Origin: Streptomyces sp. NBC_01341
GTDB lineage: Bacteria; Actinomycetota; Actinomycetes; Streptomycetales; Streptomycetaceae
NCBI RefSeq assembly: GCF_035946055.1
Contig: NZ_CP108364.1
Coordinates: 6,510,001 to 6,574,000, forward strand
DNA: 64,000 nucleotides
Direction of reading: 5' to 3'
In this document: one piece after another, positions 17,019 through 25,809 of the stretch
Position numbering within the stretch: the first letter of the stretch is position 1
How the letters are laid out: each line of letters begins with the position of its first letter
The notes under the pieces: generated by a model
What the model saw: the letters and a program-made list of their open reading frames with translations, nothing else
The model's database searches: none
Told to the model about the DNA's origin: nothing
Program-made: the position numbers and the translations under genes

Positions 17019-18104
17019 TCAGCCGAGCGCCGCCGCCCGTACGCACAGCACGTCCGGCAGATGGGAGACCAACTGCTGCCAGCTGTCACCGTCGTCGGCG
17101 CTCGCGTACACCTCGCCGTTGCGATTGCCGAAGTAGACGCCGGCCGGGTCCGCGTCGTCCGTGCAGAGGCCGTCCCGCAGCACCGTGCCGTAGTGGTCGC
17201 CGTCGGGGAGACCCTGCGCCAGCGGCTCCCAGGTGCCCCCCGCGTCCCGGGTGCGGAAGACCCGGCAGCGGTGACCGGCCGGCACCCGGTCGGCGTCGGC
17301 GTTGATCGGGAACACGTAGAACGTGTCCGCGCGGTGCGGATGAGCGGCGGCGGCGAAGCCGAAGTCCGAGGGCAGTCCCGCGCCGATGTCCGTCCAGCGC
17401 TTCCCGCCGTCGTCGCTGCGGAACACACCCCAGTGGTTCTGGAGATAGAGCCGGTCGGGATCGGCCGCGTCACGGGTGACCTTGTGCACGCACTGGCCGA
17501 ACTCGGGATCGGGATCGGGGAGGAACACGGCCGAGACGCCCCTGTTCGAGGGCGTCCAGCGCTCGCCGCCGTCCTCGGTCCGGAACACGCCCGCGGTGGA
17601 GACGGCGACGGTCACGGCCGCGGCGTCCCTGGGGTCGGTCAGGATGGTGTGCAGCCCCTCTCCGCCCCCGCCCGGCACCCATCGGGACCGCGTCGGATGT
17701 TCCCAGAGCGGGCGCACCAGCTCGAAGGACTCACCCCGGTCGTCCGAACGGAACAGGGCGGCCGGCTCGGTTCCCGCGTAGACGACGTCGGGCGCCTCGG
17801 GCCCGGCCGGGTGCAGCTGCCAGACCCGCTCCAGCGACGCGTCGGTGAACCGGGGGAACTTCACGGCGGGTTGCTTCGGCTCCACCCACGTCGCCCCCAG
17901 ATCGTCGGAGTGGAAGACGGAGGGGCCCCAGTGTGCGCTGTCTCCGCCCACCAGCAGCCGTGGCGTGCTTCCCCGGGTGTCGATCGCGATCGAGTAGATC
18001 GCCTGCGCGTTGAAGTGCGGATCGCCGAACTCCCATGTCCCGCCGCGCCTGCGGCCGATGAAGAGTCCCTTGCGGGTACCCACGGTGAGCAGTACATCGG
18101 TCAT
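17019..18104 (-). CDS. Asp-box (BNR) repeat beta-propeller protein, sialidase-like
   Basis: A 361-residue cytoplasmic propeller with six Asp-box repeats of the form SxDxGxxW, for example HSDDLGATW, RSDDRGESF, RTEDGGERW, RSDDGGKRW, RTRDAGGTW and SADDGDSW. The first blade starts at once (VLLTVGTRKGLFIG), with no signal peptide. Although annotated elsewhere as exo-alpha-sialidase-like, the catalytic Arg triad and Tyr/Glu of sialidases are not evident, so hydrolase activity is doubtful. It is convergent with the universal stress gene. The initiating ATG is at 18104. Confidence 0.8.
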   Translation of the reverse strand: MTDVLLTVGTRKGLFIGRRRGGTWEFGDPHFNAQAIYSIAIDTRGSTPRLLVGGDSAHWGPSVFHSDDLGATWVEPKQPAVKFPRFTDASLERVWQLHPAGPEAPDVVYAGTEPAALFRSDDRGESFELVRPLWEHPTRSRWVPGGGGEGLHTILTDPRDAAAVTVAVSTAGVFRTEDGGERWTPSNRGVSAVFLPDPDPEFGQCVHKVTRDAADPDRLYLQNHWGVFRSDDGGKRWTDIGAGLPSDFGFAAAAHPHRADTFYVFPINADADRVPAGHRCRVFRTRDAGGTWEPLAQGLPDGDHYGTVLRDGLCTDDADPAGVYFGNRNGEVYASADDGDSWQQLVSHLPDVLCVRAAALG

Positions 18105-18390
18105 GACAGGACCTCCCGAGACGCCGTTGTGCCGGATACGGGTCAGTCTGCACCCCGCCACTGACAACGGCCCGTAGCGACGACGCACGCCGGGGTCTCC
18201 CGTCCGGATCAGCCGGGTCTCGTCAGGCTCGCGCCCGCCCGGGTGCCCCTCCGTGCCCCTCCCTTTCCCCGCCCGCCCGGGTATCCGCCGCCCCCGCGCA
18301 CCCGGATCGGGGGACGGGTGACCCTGCCGCCGGATCCCGGTGCGGCCCCGCGTCGCCCACGACCGGCGGGACGTCACGGCCGCGACCGCC
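18105..18390. other. 286-bp spacer between two minus-strand genes
   Basis: GC-rich spacer between the LacI gene's stop (18391) and the Asp-box protein's start (18104). No gene, repeat or clear terminator is visible. Confidence 0.4.
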
Positions 18391-19449
18391 TCAGCGCGAC
18401 GGCGGAGCCGTGCTGCTGCGGACCACCAGGCTCGTCGCCAGATCGACCCGCGTGGTCGCCGGCTGCCTGCCCCGCCCGAGGTCCAGAACCAGCCGGGCAG
18501 CGGTCTCGGCCATCTCTATGAGCGGCTGCCGCACCGTGGTGAGGGGCGGCCCGATCCAGCGGGTGAGCGGCAGATCGTCGAAGCCCACGACGCTGAGGTC
18601 CTCCGGGATGCGCAGCCCCAGCTCGCGTGCGGCCTCGTACACGCCGAGGGCCTGCAGATCGTTCCCCGCGAAGACGGCGGTGGGAGGTTCGGGGAGGCGC
18701 AGGAGGTCCAGCGCCGCCGTGTACCCGTCCTCGTGGTTGAACTCGCCCTCCCGGACGAGCTCGGGGTCCATCACCAGGCCGGACGTCTCCAGGGCGGCGC
18801 GGTAGCCGTCCAGCCGCGCCCGGCTGCACATCATGCGGGCCGGCCCGCCGATGACACCGATCCGCCGGTGGCCCAGGCCCGTCAGATGGCGGGTGGCGGC
18901 GATGCCGCCCTGCCAGTTGGCCGCCCCGACCGACGGGATGTCGTCCCCGGGGTCGCCGGCCGGATCGACCACGACGAACGGGATGGAGCGGCTGGTCAGT
19001 TGGGCGCGCTGCGCCGCGTCGAGATCCGAGAGCACCAGGATGACCCCGGCCGGGCGGCGCGCCAGGACGCCGTCCACCCACGTCTGGCCCGGGGTGAGCC
19101 GGCCCGCGCTCTCCGAGAGGACCAGGCTCAGCCCCTCCTCCCGTGCGACGTTCTCGACGCCGCGGACGACTTCCATCGCCCAGGCGCTGTCCAGCTCGTG
19201 GAACACGAGGTCGATCAGCTGGGACTGCTGGGAGGCCCCGCGCCGGCGCCGGTAGCCGTGCAGCTGCAACAGCTCCTCCACCCGTGTGCGCGTGCCGGGG
19301 GCGACATCGGCCCGGCCGTTCAGCACCTTCGAAACTGTCGGAGTCGAGACTCCGGCCGCTCGGGCGATCTCTGCCAGCGTGGCGGTGCTCTCCGTCGGCT
19401 CGCCGGAGGATGCCTTCTCCTTGCGGTGCTGGACCTTTGCAGGGCTCAT
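18391..19449 (-). CDS. LacI family repressor of the adjacent sugar ABC/GH3 cluster (BxlR-like)
   Basis: A 352-residue LacI protein. A 20-residue tail precedes the HTH (TLAEIARAAGVSTPTVSKVLNGR) and the hinge; residues about 75-350 form the periplasmic-binding-protein-like effector domain, with IPFVVVDPAG, GHRRIGVIGG and the C-terminal LSVVGFDDLPLTRWIGPPLTTV region. It diverges from the binding-protein gene, the same arrangement as bxlR in Streptomyces xylobiose clusters, and probably releases the cluster when a xylo-oligosaccharide or related disaccharide is bound. The ATG is at 19449. Confidence 0.85.
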   Translation of the reverse strand: MSPAKVQHRKEKASSGEPTESTATLAEIARAAGVSTPTVSKVLNGRADVAPGTRTRVEELLQLHGYRRRRGASQQSQLIDLVFHELDSAWAMEVVRGVENVAREEGLSLVLSESAGRLTPGQTWVDGVLARRPAGVILVLSDLDAAQRAQLTSRSIPFVVVDPAGDPGDDIPSVGAANWQGGIAATRHLTGLGHRRIGVIGGPARMMCSRARLDGYRAALETSGLVMDPELVREGEFNHEDGYTAALDLLRLPEPPTAVFAGNDLQALGVYEAARELGLRIPEDLSVVGFDDLPLTRWIGPPLTTVRQPLIEMAETAARLVLDLGRGRQPATTRVDLATSLVVRSSTAPPSR

Positions 19450-19522
19450 GCACGAATCGTAGCTTCCCCGGCAGGGTCGACGGCGGTCCGGGCGAGGTTC
19501 GCGAATCCTTGCTCCTGCCCTC

Positions 19523-19551
19523 TTGACGAGCCCGAAACCCAACCGTACGGT
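19523..19551 (+). promoter_or_regulatory. Promoter of the sugar ABC cluster
   Basis: A -35 TTGACG (19523-19528) and a -10 TACGGT (19546-19551) are separated by exactly 17 bases, close to the HrdB consensus. The expected transcript start is about 19558, just upstream of the operator-like palindrome and 40 bases before the start codon. Confidence 0.65.
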
Positions 19552-19575
19552 TCCGGCAACATTCGAACGGCACGC

Positions 19576-19586
19576 CGAAACATTCG
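19576..19586. promoter_or_regulatory. Operator-like inverted repeat CGAAACATTCG
   Basis: CGAA-ACA-TTCG is a short inverted repeat about 20-30 bases downstream of the predicted transcript start, where a LacI dimer would block transcription. The CGAA/TTCG arms agree with the type of site reported for BxlR. A related perfect palindrome, TCGAAACTTTCGA, occurs beyond the GH3 gene at 25244. Confidence 0.55.
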
Positions 19587-19600
19587 ACAGAGGTGCGGTC

Positions 19601-20908
19601 ATGCGGTCGGGGATATTCGCTCAGGGCAGGCGTACGACGAGAGGGGCCGCCGCAGGTGCGGCGATGGCCATGACAGGGCTGCTGGCGGGCTGCGGCTCCG
19701 GTGCCGGCGGGAGTGACGGCGGAACGATCACCGCCTACGTCTACGGCGACGACGCGGTCAAGGTGCAGCAGGCCGCCGTCGACGCCTTCAACAAGACCTC
19801 CGAGGTCAAGGTGAAGCTGGTGTCCGTCCCGGGCACCGACTACGTCAACAAGCTGCGCAGTGCCATGGGTTCGCCCGGCGCGCCGGACGTCTTCTTCAAC
19901 TGGGGCGGCGGGTCCATCAAGCCGTACGTCGACTCCGACAAGCTCGTCGACCTGACCTCCACGGTCAAGAACGACGCCGTGCTCAAGGACGGCTTCCTGC
20001 CGTCCGTCGTGGCCGCGGGCAGCCTCGACGGGAAGATCTACGGGGTCCCGATGCGCGGCATGCAGCCCGTGATGCTCTTCTACAACAAGGCCCTGTTCGA
20101 GGAGCACGGCCTCCAGGCACCCAGGACCTGGGAGGACCTCCAGAAGGCCGTCACCACCTTCAAGGGCGCCGGCATCACCCCGTTCGCTCTCGGCGGCTCC
20201 GACAAGTGGCCCGAGCTGATGTGGATGGAGTACCTGCTGGACCGGATCGGCGGGCCCGAGGTCTTCCGGAAGATCCAGAACGGCGACACCGGCGGCTGGG
20301 GCGACCCGGCGGTCCTGGAGACGGCCAGGACCGTCGTGAAGCTGATCGACGACGGTGCCTTCGGCAAGAACTTCAACTCGGTCGACTACGGCAACGGCGG
20401 CGCCCCGACCCTGCTCAACAAGGGCAAGGCGGCCATGCACCTCATGGGCTCGTGGGAGTACTCGACCCAGCTGGGCAAGGCCCCCGAGTTCGCGAAGAAG
20501 GACCTCGGCTGGACCGCGTTCCCGACCGTCGCCGGGGGAGCGGGCGACGCGGCGAACGTCGTGGGCAACCCCACCAACTACTGGTCGGTCAATGCCCGGA
20601 CCAAGCACAAGGAAACCGCTGTCGCGTTCCTCAGGACCATGGCCTCCAAGACCTACGCCCAGGCCCTCGTCGACAACGGTGACGTGCCCACCACCTCCAA
20701 CGCCGCCTCGATGCTCAGCGGTTCGCCCAATCCGGAGTTCGCCGCAGACCAGTACGCCATGGTCCAGAAGGCCCCGAGCTTCACCCTCTCGTGGGACCAG
20801 GCGCTCGAAGCCCGGTACGCCACGCCGCTCCTGACGGAGATCAGCAAGCTGTTCGCCGGCAAGAGCACGCCCGAGCAGTTCGTCGCAGCGATGAAGGCCG
20901 CCAGGTAG
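19601..20908 (+). CDS. bxlE: Sugar ABC transporter substrate-binding lipoprotein (BxlE-like)
   Basis: A 435-residue family-1 extracellular solute-binding protein. The N-terminus has a twin-arginine-like GRRTTRG and a lipobox LLAGC with acceptor Cys-31, so it is anchored on the outer face of the membrane. The mature part opens TITAYVYGDDAVKVQQAAVDAFNK and contains the family segment GKIYGVPMRGMQPVMLFYNKALF. Context (divergent LacI, two permeases, GH3 enzyme) matches the xylobiose-binding protein BxlE; binding of another beta-linked disaccharide cannot be excluded. Confidence 0.8.
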   Translation: MRSGIFAQGRRTTRGAAAGAAMAMTGLLAGCGSGAGGSDGGTITAYVYGDDAVKVQQAAVDAFNKTSEVKVKLVSVPGTDYVNKLRSAMGSPGAPDVFFNWGGGSIKPYVDSDKLVDLTSTVKNDAVLKDGFLPSVVAAGSLDGKIYGVPMRGMQPVMLFYNKALFEEHGLQAPRTWEDLQKAVTTFKGAGITPFALGGSDKWPELMWMEYLLDRIGGPEVFRKIQNGDTGGWGDPAVLETARTVVKLIDDGAFGKNFNSVDYGNGGAPTLLNKGKAAMHLMGSWEYSTQLGKAPEFAKKDLGWTAFPTVAGGAGDAANVVGNPTNYWSVNARTKHKETAVAFLRTMASKTYAQALVDNGDVPTTSNAASMLSGSPNPEFAADQYAMVQKAPSFTLSWDQALEARYATPLLTEISKLFAGKSTPEQFVAAMKAAR

Positions 20909-20910
20909 CG

Positions 20911-21840
20911 ATGTCCCCTCACACCCCGGTCGCGAAGAGGCGCGGCGACAGAAGGGCGGCCGCCGGTAACGCCGGCCGCCCCCCGGTCGCCTGGGCGGTC
21001 CCCGGCATCCTCTTCTTCGCCGTCTTCGCGATCGTCCCCCTGGCGATCGCCGTCTACCTCTCCTTCTGCCGGTGGGACGGGCTCGGCTCCCCGACCCCGA
21101 CGGGCCTGGACAACTGGACCCGGCTGTTCCAGGATCCGGAGTTCGGCCAGGCCGCCTGGCTGAGCCTGCTGCTCACCACGGTCAGCTGGGCCTTCCAGAC
21201 CCCGGTGGCCCTGCTGTTGGGCGTCTGGGCGGCGGGTCGCCAACGCAGCCGCGCCTTCCTGTCGGCGGTCTTCTTCGTCCCGCTGCTGCTCTCCACCACC
21301 GCGATAGCGATGCTCTTCCACGCCCTGCTGGATCCGAACTTCGGCGTGATCAAGTCGATCGGACCCTGGCTGGGCATCGATTCCGACGTCATGGGATCGT
21401 CCACCGGAGCCCTGCTCGTGGTGGCGTTCGTCGGCGGATGGCAGTTCATGCCCTTCCACACGCTGATCTACCAGGGCGGCGCCCGGCAGATCCCCGAAGT
21501 CCTCCACCAGGCGGCCGCCATCGACGGCGCGGGCATGGTGCGGCAGTTCTTCCACATCACCCTGCCGCAGCTGCGCCACACGATCACGACCTCCTCGGTG
21601 CTGATGATCGTCGGATCGCTGACGTACTTCGACACCGTCCTCATCATGACCAAGGGCGGTCCCGGCACGGACACCACGATCCTGCCCTACCTGATGTACC
21701 GGACCGGCTTCCAGACGTATGACCTCGGCTACGCCGCCGCCATCGCCACCGCGCTCGTCGTGGTGGCCACCAGCATCTCGCTGATCATGGTCCGATTCAG
21801 CGGGTTCGGGGCCATGAGGTCCACCAGGGAAGGTATGTGA
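20911..21840 (+). CDS. bxlF: Sugar ABC transporter permease, MalF type (BxlF-like)
   Basis: A 309-residue inner-membrane permease with six helices. The EAA loop that docks the ATPase is HQAAAIDGAGMVRQFFHITLPQL near residues 200-222. The start ATG is 2 bases after the binding-protein stop, so the genes are one transcript. A basic N-terminus (KRRGDRRAA) stays in the cytoplasm. No ATPase gene is encoded here; Streptomyces carbohydrate importers of this type use the shared ATPase MsiK, encoded elsewhere. Confidence 0.88.
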   Translation: MSPHTPVAKRRGDRRAAAGNAGRPPVAWAVPGILFFAVFAIVPLAIAVYLSFCRWDGLGSPTPTGLDNWTRLFQDPEFGQAAWLSLLLTTVSWAFQTPVALLLGVWAAGRQRSRAFLSAVFFVPLLLSTTAIAMLFHALLDPNFGVIKSIGPWLGIDSDVMGSSTGALLVVAFVGGWQFMPFHTLIYQGGARQIPEVLHQAAAIDGAGMVRQFFHITLPQLRHTITTSSVLMIVGSLTYFDTVLIMTKGGPGTDTTILPYLMYRTGFQTYDLGYAAAIATALVVVATSISLIMVRFSGFGAMRSTREGM

Positions 21841-21844
21841 CGCC

Positions 21845-22744
21845 ATGTCGATCGACACCCGTCCCGCCACACCCCGGCACCGGCCGGTGCCCGCCGCTCC
21901 CCGCGGTACGCGCACGGTCCGGCGCCGAAGGTCCCTCGGTAACCCGGTGGCCGGCCTCGGCTCGCTGATCTGGCTCGTCGTCGTCCTGGTGCCGCTCTAC
22001 ACCCTGGTCTCCGCGTCGCTGATGCGCCAGGACCAGGCGCTGAACGGAGACCCGCTGGCCGTCCCGTCCGACCCGACGTCGGAGAACTACGAAACCGTGC
22101 TGGACAGCGGTTTCGCCGCACTGCTCGGCAACACCGCGATCGTCGCCGTCGCCACGGTCGCCATCGTCCTGGTGCTCTCCGTCCCGGTGGCATACGTGGC
22201 GGTGCGCACCCGCAGCCGCCTCTCGTCGCTCGCCTTCCGGATGTTCCTGCTGGGCGTCGCGATCCCGGCCCAGGCGGTGATCGTGCCGCTGTACCTGATG
22301 ATCGGCAAGCTCGGCCTGTACGACACCCTCTGGGCGATCATCCTGCCCACCGCCGCCTTCGCGATGCCGGTCGCGGTCCTGGTCCTCAGCGGCACCATGC
22401 GCGACGTCTCCGAGGAGATGTACGAGGCGATGTCCCTCGACGGCGCGTCACCCCTCCGTATGCTCTGGCAGCTCGCGGTCCCGCTGTCCAGGGCCGGGAT
22501 CAGCACGGTGGCGATCTTCTCCGCCCTGCAGGCGTGGAACGGATTCCTGTTCCCGCTGATCCTGACGCAGTCGCAGGAGAACCGCGTCCTGACGCTCGGG
22601 CTGTTCACCTTCATGACCCAGTTCGGAGTGAACATCCCCGCGGTACTGGCAGCGATCGTCCTCTCCGTCGTCCCCATCTTCGCCGTGTACCTCGTGGCCC
22701 GGCGGGCGCTCATCGACGGACTGATGGGGGTGGGCGGCAAATAG
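21845..22744 (+). CDS. bxlG: Sugar ABC transporter permease, MalG type (BxlG-like)
   Basis: A 299-residue permease paired with the preceding one. Six membrane helices; the EAA loop is YEAMSLDGASPLRMLWQLAVPLS near residues 195-217, with the Gly conserved 9 residues before the loop's end. It starts 4 bases after the MalF-type gene's stop. The VPLYLMIGKLGLYDT segment is typical of MalG/CUT1 permeases. Together with the binding protein it should import xylobiose or a similar oligosaccharide. Confidence 0.88.
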   Translation: MSIDTRPATPRHRPVPAAPRGTRTVRRRRSLGNPVAGLGSLIWLVVVLVPLYTLVSASLMRQDQALNGDPLAVPSDPTSENYETVLDSGFAALLGNTAIVAVATVAIVLVLSVPVAYVAVRTRSRLSSLAFRMFLLGVAIPAQAVIVPLYLMIGKLGLYDTLWAIILPTAAFAMPVAVLVLSGTMRDVSEEMYEAMSLDGASPLRMLWQLAVPLSRAGISTVAIFSALQAWNGFLFPLILTQSQENRVLTLGLFTFMTQFGVNIPAVLAAIVLSVVPIFAVYLVARRALIDGLMGVGGK

Positions 22745-22796
22745 AGCGCCGACGCCGCCCCGGACCACCGCACTCATGAGAGGAACCTCTGCCGCC

Positions 22797-25199
22797 ATGG
22801 CAATCCACCCCGCACCGCAGGCCCGTCCGGCCGACCCGCCCCCGGCCGCGGACGGCCCGTGGCGCGACCCTTCGCTCAGCCCCGAGGAGAGGGTGGCCGA
22901 CCTGGCGTCCCGGATGACGCTGGAGGAGAAGGCCGCCCAGCTGTACGGAATCTGGGTGGGTGCCGACGCCGAGGGCGACGGAGTCGCGCCGCATCAGAAC
23001 GACATGGTCGACCCCGTCGACTTCGAGGACCTCACCACCCGCGGCCTGGGCCAGCTCACCCGGCCGTTCGGCAGCGCTCCGGTGGACCCGGGCGTCGGAG
23101 CCGTCTCGCTGGCCACCGCTCAGGCCAGGATCGTCGCGGCCGGCAGATTCGGTATCCCGGCACTCGCCCACGAGGAGTGCCTGGCCGGCTTCACCGCCTG
23201 GGGTGCGACCGCCTACCCGGTCCCGCTCGCCTGGGGTGCGGCCTGGGACCCCGGGCTCGTCACGGAGATGGCCCGGCGGATCGGCGACGACATGCGTTCG
23301 GTCGGCGTCCACCAGGGACTGGCACCGGTCCTGGACGTGGTCCGGGACCTGCGCTGGGGCCGCGTCGAGGAGACCATCGGGGAGGACCCCTACCTGGTCG
23401 CGACCATCGGTACGGCCTATGTCCGCGGTCTCGAGTCCGCCGGGATCGTCGCGACACTCAAGCACTTCGCGGGCTACTCCGCGTCGGCCGGCGCACGGAA
23501 CCTGTCTCCCGTCAGGGCCGGCGCCCGGGAGATGGCGGACGTGATCCTGCCGCCGTTCGAGATGGCGGTCCGGGAAGGCGGTGCACGCTCCGTGATGCAC
23601 TCCTACGCGGAGATCGACGGCGTACCCGCCGCCGCCGACCCCTCGCTGCTCACCGGACTCCTCCGGGACACCTGGGGATTCACCGGCACGGTCGTCGCCG
23701 ACTACTTCGGCATCGGTTTCCTGGAGACCCTGCACAAGGTGGCGGGGAGCCGTGGGGACGCCGCGCGCCTCGCCCTGACCGCGGGAGTCGACGTCGAACT
23801 GCCCACCGTGCGCAGCTACGGCGACGAGCTGGTCGCCGCCGTGCGGGACGGACGTGTCGCGGAGGAACTCCTGGACCGTGCCCTGCACCGCGTTCTGCTC
23901 CAGAAGTGCGCGCTCGGGCTGCTCGACCGGGACCTGTCCCTCCTGCCCGTGGCACTCGACGGTGTGGAGCCGTCCCACGCACGCGGCACGGTGGACCTGG
24001 ACCCGCCGCGGAACAGGGCCCTTGCCCGGCTGCTCGCGGAGCGGTCCTGCGTGCTGCTGGCGAACCCCGGGGGCGTGCTGCCTTTGAGCGGCACCGGCCG
24101 GATCGCGGTCGTCGGACCGCGTGCCGACGACCCTTTGGCCATGCTCGGCTGCTACTCCTTCCCCAGTCACGTCGGGGTCCAGCACCCCGCCTCGCCCATG
24201 GGCATCGAGGTTTTGACGCTGCTGGAATCCCTGCGCGAGGAGTTCCCGGGCGCCGGCGTCGACCATGCCCGGGGCTGCGAGGTGGACGGTGCGGACACCT
24301 CCGGCATCGCGGCCGCCGCCGCGACGGCCGCCGCGGCCGATGTCTGCGTCGCCGTACTCGGGGACCGGGCCGGGCTGTTCGGAAGGGGCACGTCCGGAGA
24401 GGGCTGTGACGCGGCGGACCTCGCCCTGCCGGGCCGGCAGGGCGAACTCCTGGACGCACTCCTGGCCACGGGCACCCCGGTCGTCCTGGTCCTGCTGACG
24501 GGACGTACGTACGCGCTGGGTGGACGGGCCGCGCGGCTGGCCGGGTGTGTGCAGGCGTTCTTCCCCGGCGAGGAGGGCGGCCCGGCGCTCGCGGGTGTGC
24601 TCTCGGGCCGGGTGAATCCCTCCGGACGCCTGCCCCTGGGAGTCCCCGAGGGGCCCGGGGGACAGCCGTGGACGTATCTCCAGCCTCCGCTCGGGCGTGC
24701 CAACGGGGTGAGCAACCTCGACCCGAGCCCTCTCTACCCGTTCGGACACGGGCTGTCCTACACCTCGTTCGCCTGGGAGCCCGGCCCGGACGTCCCGGCC
24801 GAGCTTTCCACCGACGGTGAGAGGGACCTCGAGATCACGGTGCGCAACACCGGCGACCGCGACGGGGCCGAGGTCGTGCAGCTCTACGCCCACGACCCGG
24901 TCGCCCAGACCACGCGCCCCGAGGTCCGGCTGATCGCTTACGCCCGGGTGCCGCTCGCCGCGGGGGAGGCCCGCAGGGTCGGCTTCCGTTTCCACGCGGA
25001 CCTGGTCTCCTTCACCGGGACCGCGGGGCGCCGGATCGTGGAACCGGGAGATCTCGAACTCCGCTTCGCCACGTCCAGCGACGCGGCCGACGTCAAGCAC
25101 ACCGTGCGGCTGCGTCTCACCGGACCCGAGCGCACCGTCGATCACGGTCGCCGCATGGTCTGCGTCACGTCGGTGGGACCGCCACTCGTCCAGGAGTGA
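22797..25199 (+). CDS. bxlA: Glycoside hydrolase family 3, probable beta-xylosidase (BxlA-like)
   Basis: An 800-residue cytoplasmic GH3 enzyme (no signal peptide), so it acts on the imported sugar. The TIM-barrel domain (residues about 40-350) contains LKHFAGYSAS and the nucleophile Asp-302 in TVVADYFGIGF. The alpha/beta sandwich domain carries the likely acid/base Glu-535 in GRGTSGEGCD. A fibronectin-III-like domain closes the chain (PLYPFGHGLSYTSFAWE onward). ATG 22797 is about 11 bases after GAGAGGA; ATG 22776 would add seven residues. Beta-glucosidase activity is the main alternative. Confidence 0.85.
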   Translation: MAIHPAPQARPADPPPAADGPWRDPSLSPEERVADLASRMTLEEKAAQLYGIWVGADAEGDGVAPHQNDMVDPVDFEDLTTRGLGQLTRPFGSAPVDPGVGAVSLATAQARIVAAGRFGIPALAHEECLAGFTAWGATAYPVPLAWGAAWDPGLVTEMARRIGDDMRSVGVHQGLAPVLDVVRDLRWGRVEETIGEDPYLVATIGTAYVRGLESAGIVATLKHFAGYSASAGARNLSPVRAGAREMADVILPPFEMAVREGGARSVMHSYAEIDGVPAAADPSLLTGLLRDTWGFTGTVVADYFGIGFLETLHKVAGSRGDAARLALTAGVDVELPTVRSYGDELVAAVRDGRVAEELLDRALHRVLLQKCALGLLDRDLSLLPVALDGVEPSHARGTVDLDPPRNRALARLLAERSCVLLANPGGVLPLSGTGRIAVVGPRADDPLAMLGCYSFPSHVGVQHPASPMGIEVLTLLESLREEFPGAGVDHARGCEVDGADTSGIAAAAATAAAADVCVAVLGDRAGLFGRGTSGEGCDAADLALPGRQGELLDALLATGTPVVLVLLTGRTYALGGRAARLAGCVQAFFPGEEGGPALAGVLSGRVNPSGRLPLGVPEGPGGQPWTYLQPPLGRANGVSNLDPSPLYPFGHGLSYTSFAWEPGPDVPAELSTDGERDLEITVRNTGDRDGAEVVQLYAHDPVAQTTRPEVRLIAYARVPLAAGEARRVGFRFHADLVSFTGTAGRRIVEPGDLELRFATSSDAADVKHTVRLRLTGPERTVDHGRRMVCVTSVGPPLVQE

Positions 25200-25243
25200 G
25201 GAGCAGGGGCCCGCACCGCCTCCCGAGGGGGAGCCGGGCGCTG

Positions 25244-25256
25244 TCGAAACTTTCGA
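25244..25256. promoter_or_regulatory. Perfect palindrome TCGAAACTTTCGA beyond the GH3 gene
   Basis: A 13-base palindrome around a central C, 45 bases after the GH3 stop and 113 before the next start. It shares the CGAAA/TTCG arms of the operator-like repeat at 19576, so the same LacI repressor may bind here. This is inference from sequence similarity. Confidence 0.5.
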
Positions 25257-25368
25257 GGACACCGCGTCCCGGCCCCTCGGATTCTGTACGGCCGGTCCGT
25301 CGTGGTACTCCATGAGGACCGGTGGTCCGGGTTCCGGCCGGCCGGAACGGGACGAGGAGGAGACACGG

Positions 25369-25770
25369 ATGGGCATCGAGGTCCAGGACACCGACGGCCG
25401 AGAGGTGGTGTTCGGTATCGCGCCCGGCCCGGCGGGCGGGCCGGTTCAGGTCGGCATCCAGGTGGAGGGACACGCCGTACGCGCCTCCTGGACCTGTTCC
25501 CCGGCTGCGGCCAGGGAGCTGGCCGCAGCGCTTGCCGCCGCAGCGGCCGAGGCGGAGAACGCCAGGTCGGAGCCCGTCACGGTCAAGGCCGGTGAACTGC
25601 TGCGCGGTGACGTACGCGACGGGGACCGGAACATGACGGTCGAGGCGGTGAAGCCGGACGGGGCGAACGTCCTGGTGACCTGGACGTCGGGAGCCGGACG
25701 CAGCTGGAGCCAGGTCTACGCCGCGGGGACCGACATCAGGCTCAGGCGCCGCCTGCGCCCGGGGAGCTGA
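25369..25770 (+). CDS. Hypothetical protein downstream of the GH3 gene
   Basis: A 133-residue acidic-to-neutral soluble protein with no signal peptide or membrane helix. The N-terminal half looks like beta strands (GIEVQDTDGREVVFGIAPG) and the middle holds an Ala-rich helix. The C-terminus contains the strand-rich VLVTWTSGAGRSWSQVYAAG. ATG 25369 follows a GAGGAGG site by 8 bases, a strong signal. It lies on the bxl strand with a LacI-type palindrome upstream, so it could be co-regulated. Family not recognised. Confidence 0.65.
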   Translation: MGIEVQDTDGREVVFGIAPGPAGGPVQVGIQVEGHAVRASWTCSPAAARELAAALAAAAAEAENARSEPVTVKAGELLRGDVRDGDRNMTVEAVKPDGANVLVTWTSGAGRSWSQVYAAGTDIRLRRRLRPGS

Positions 25771-25809
25771 GGGGCCGGTCATCGGGCGGCTTCATAATTC
25801 GAAGCCTGT

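Noticed and set aside
18374..20608. Minus-strand frame of about 740 codons spanning the LacI gene and the binding-protein gene
   Set aside because: It crosses two well-supported genes in other frames and has no recognisable domain.
22710..25391. Long open frame (about 890 codons) on the minus strand across the GH3 gene
   Set aside because: It is the antisense shadow of a GC-rich gene. Its product is Arg/Gly/His-rich without any family motif, and the plus-strand GH3 gene has complete catalytic motifs.
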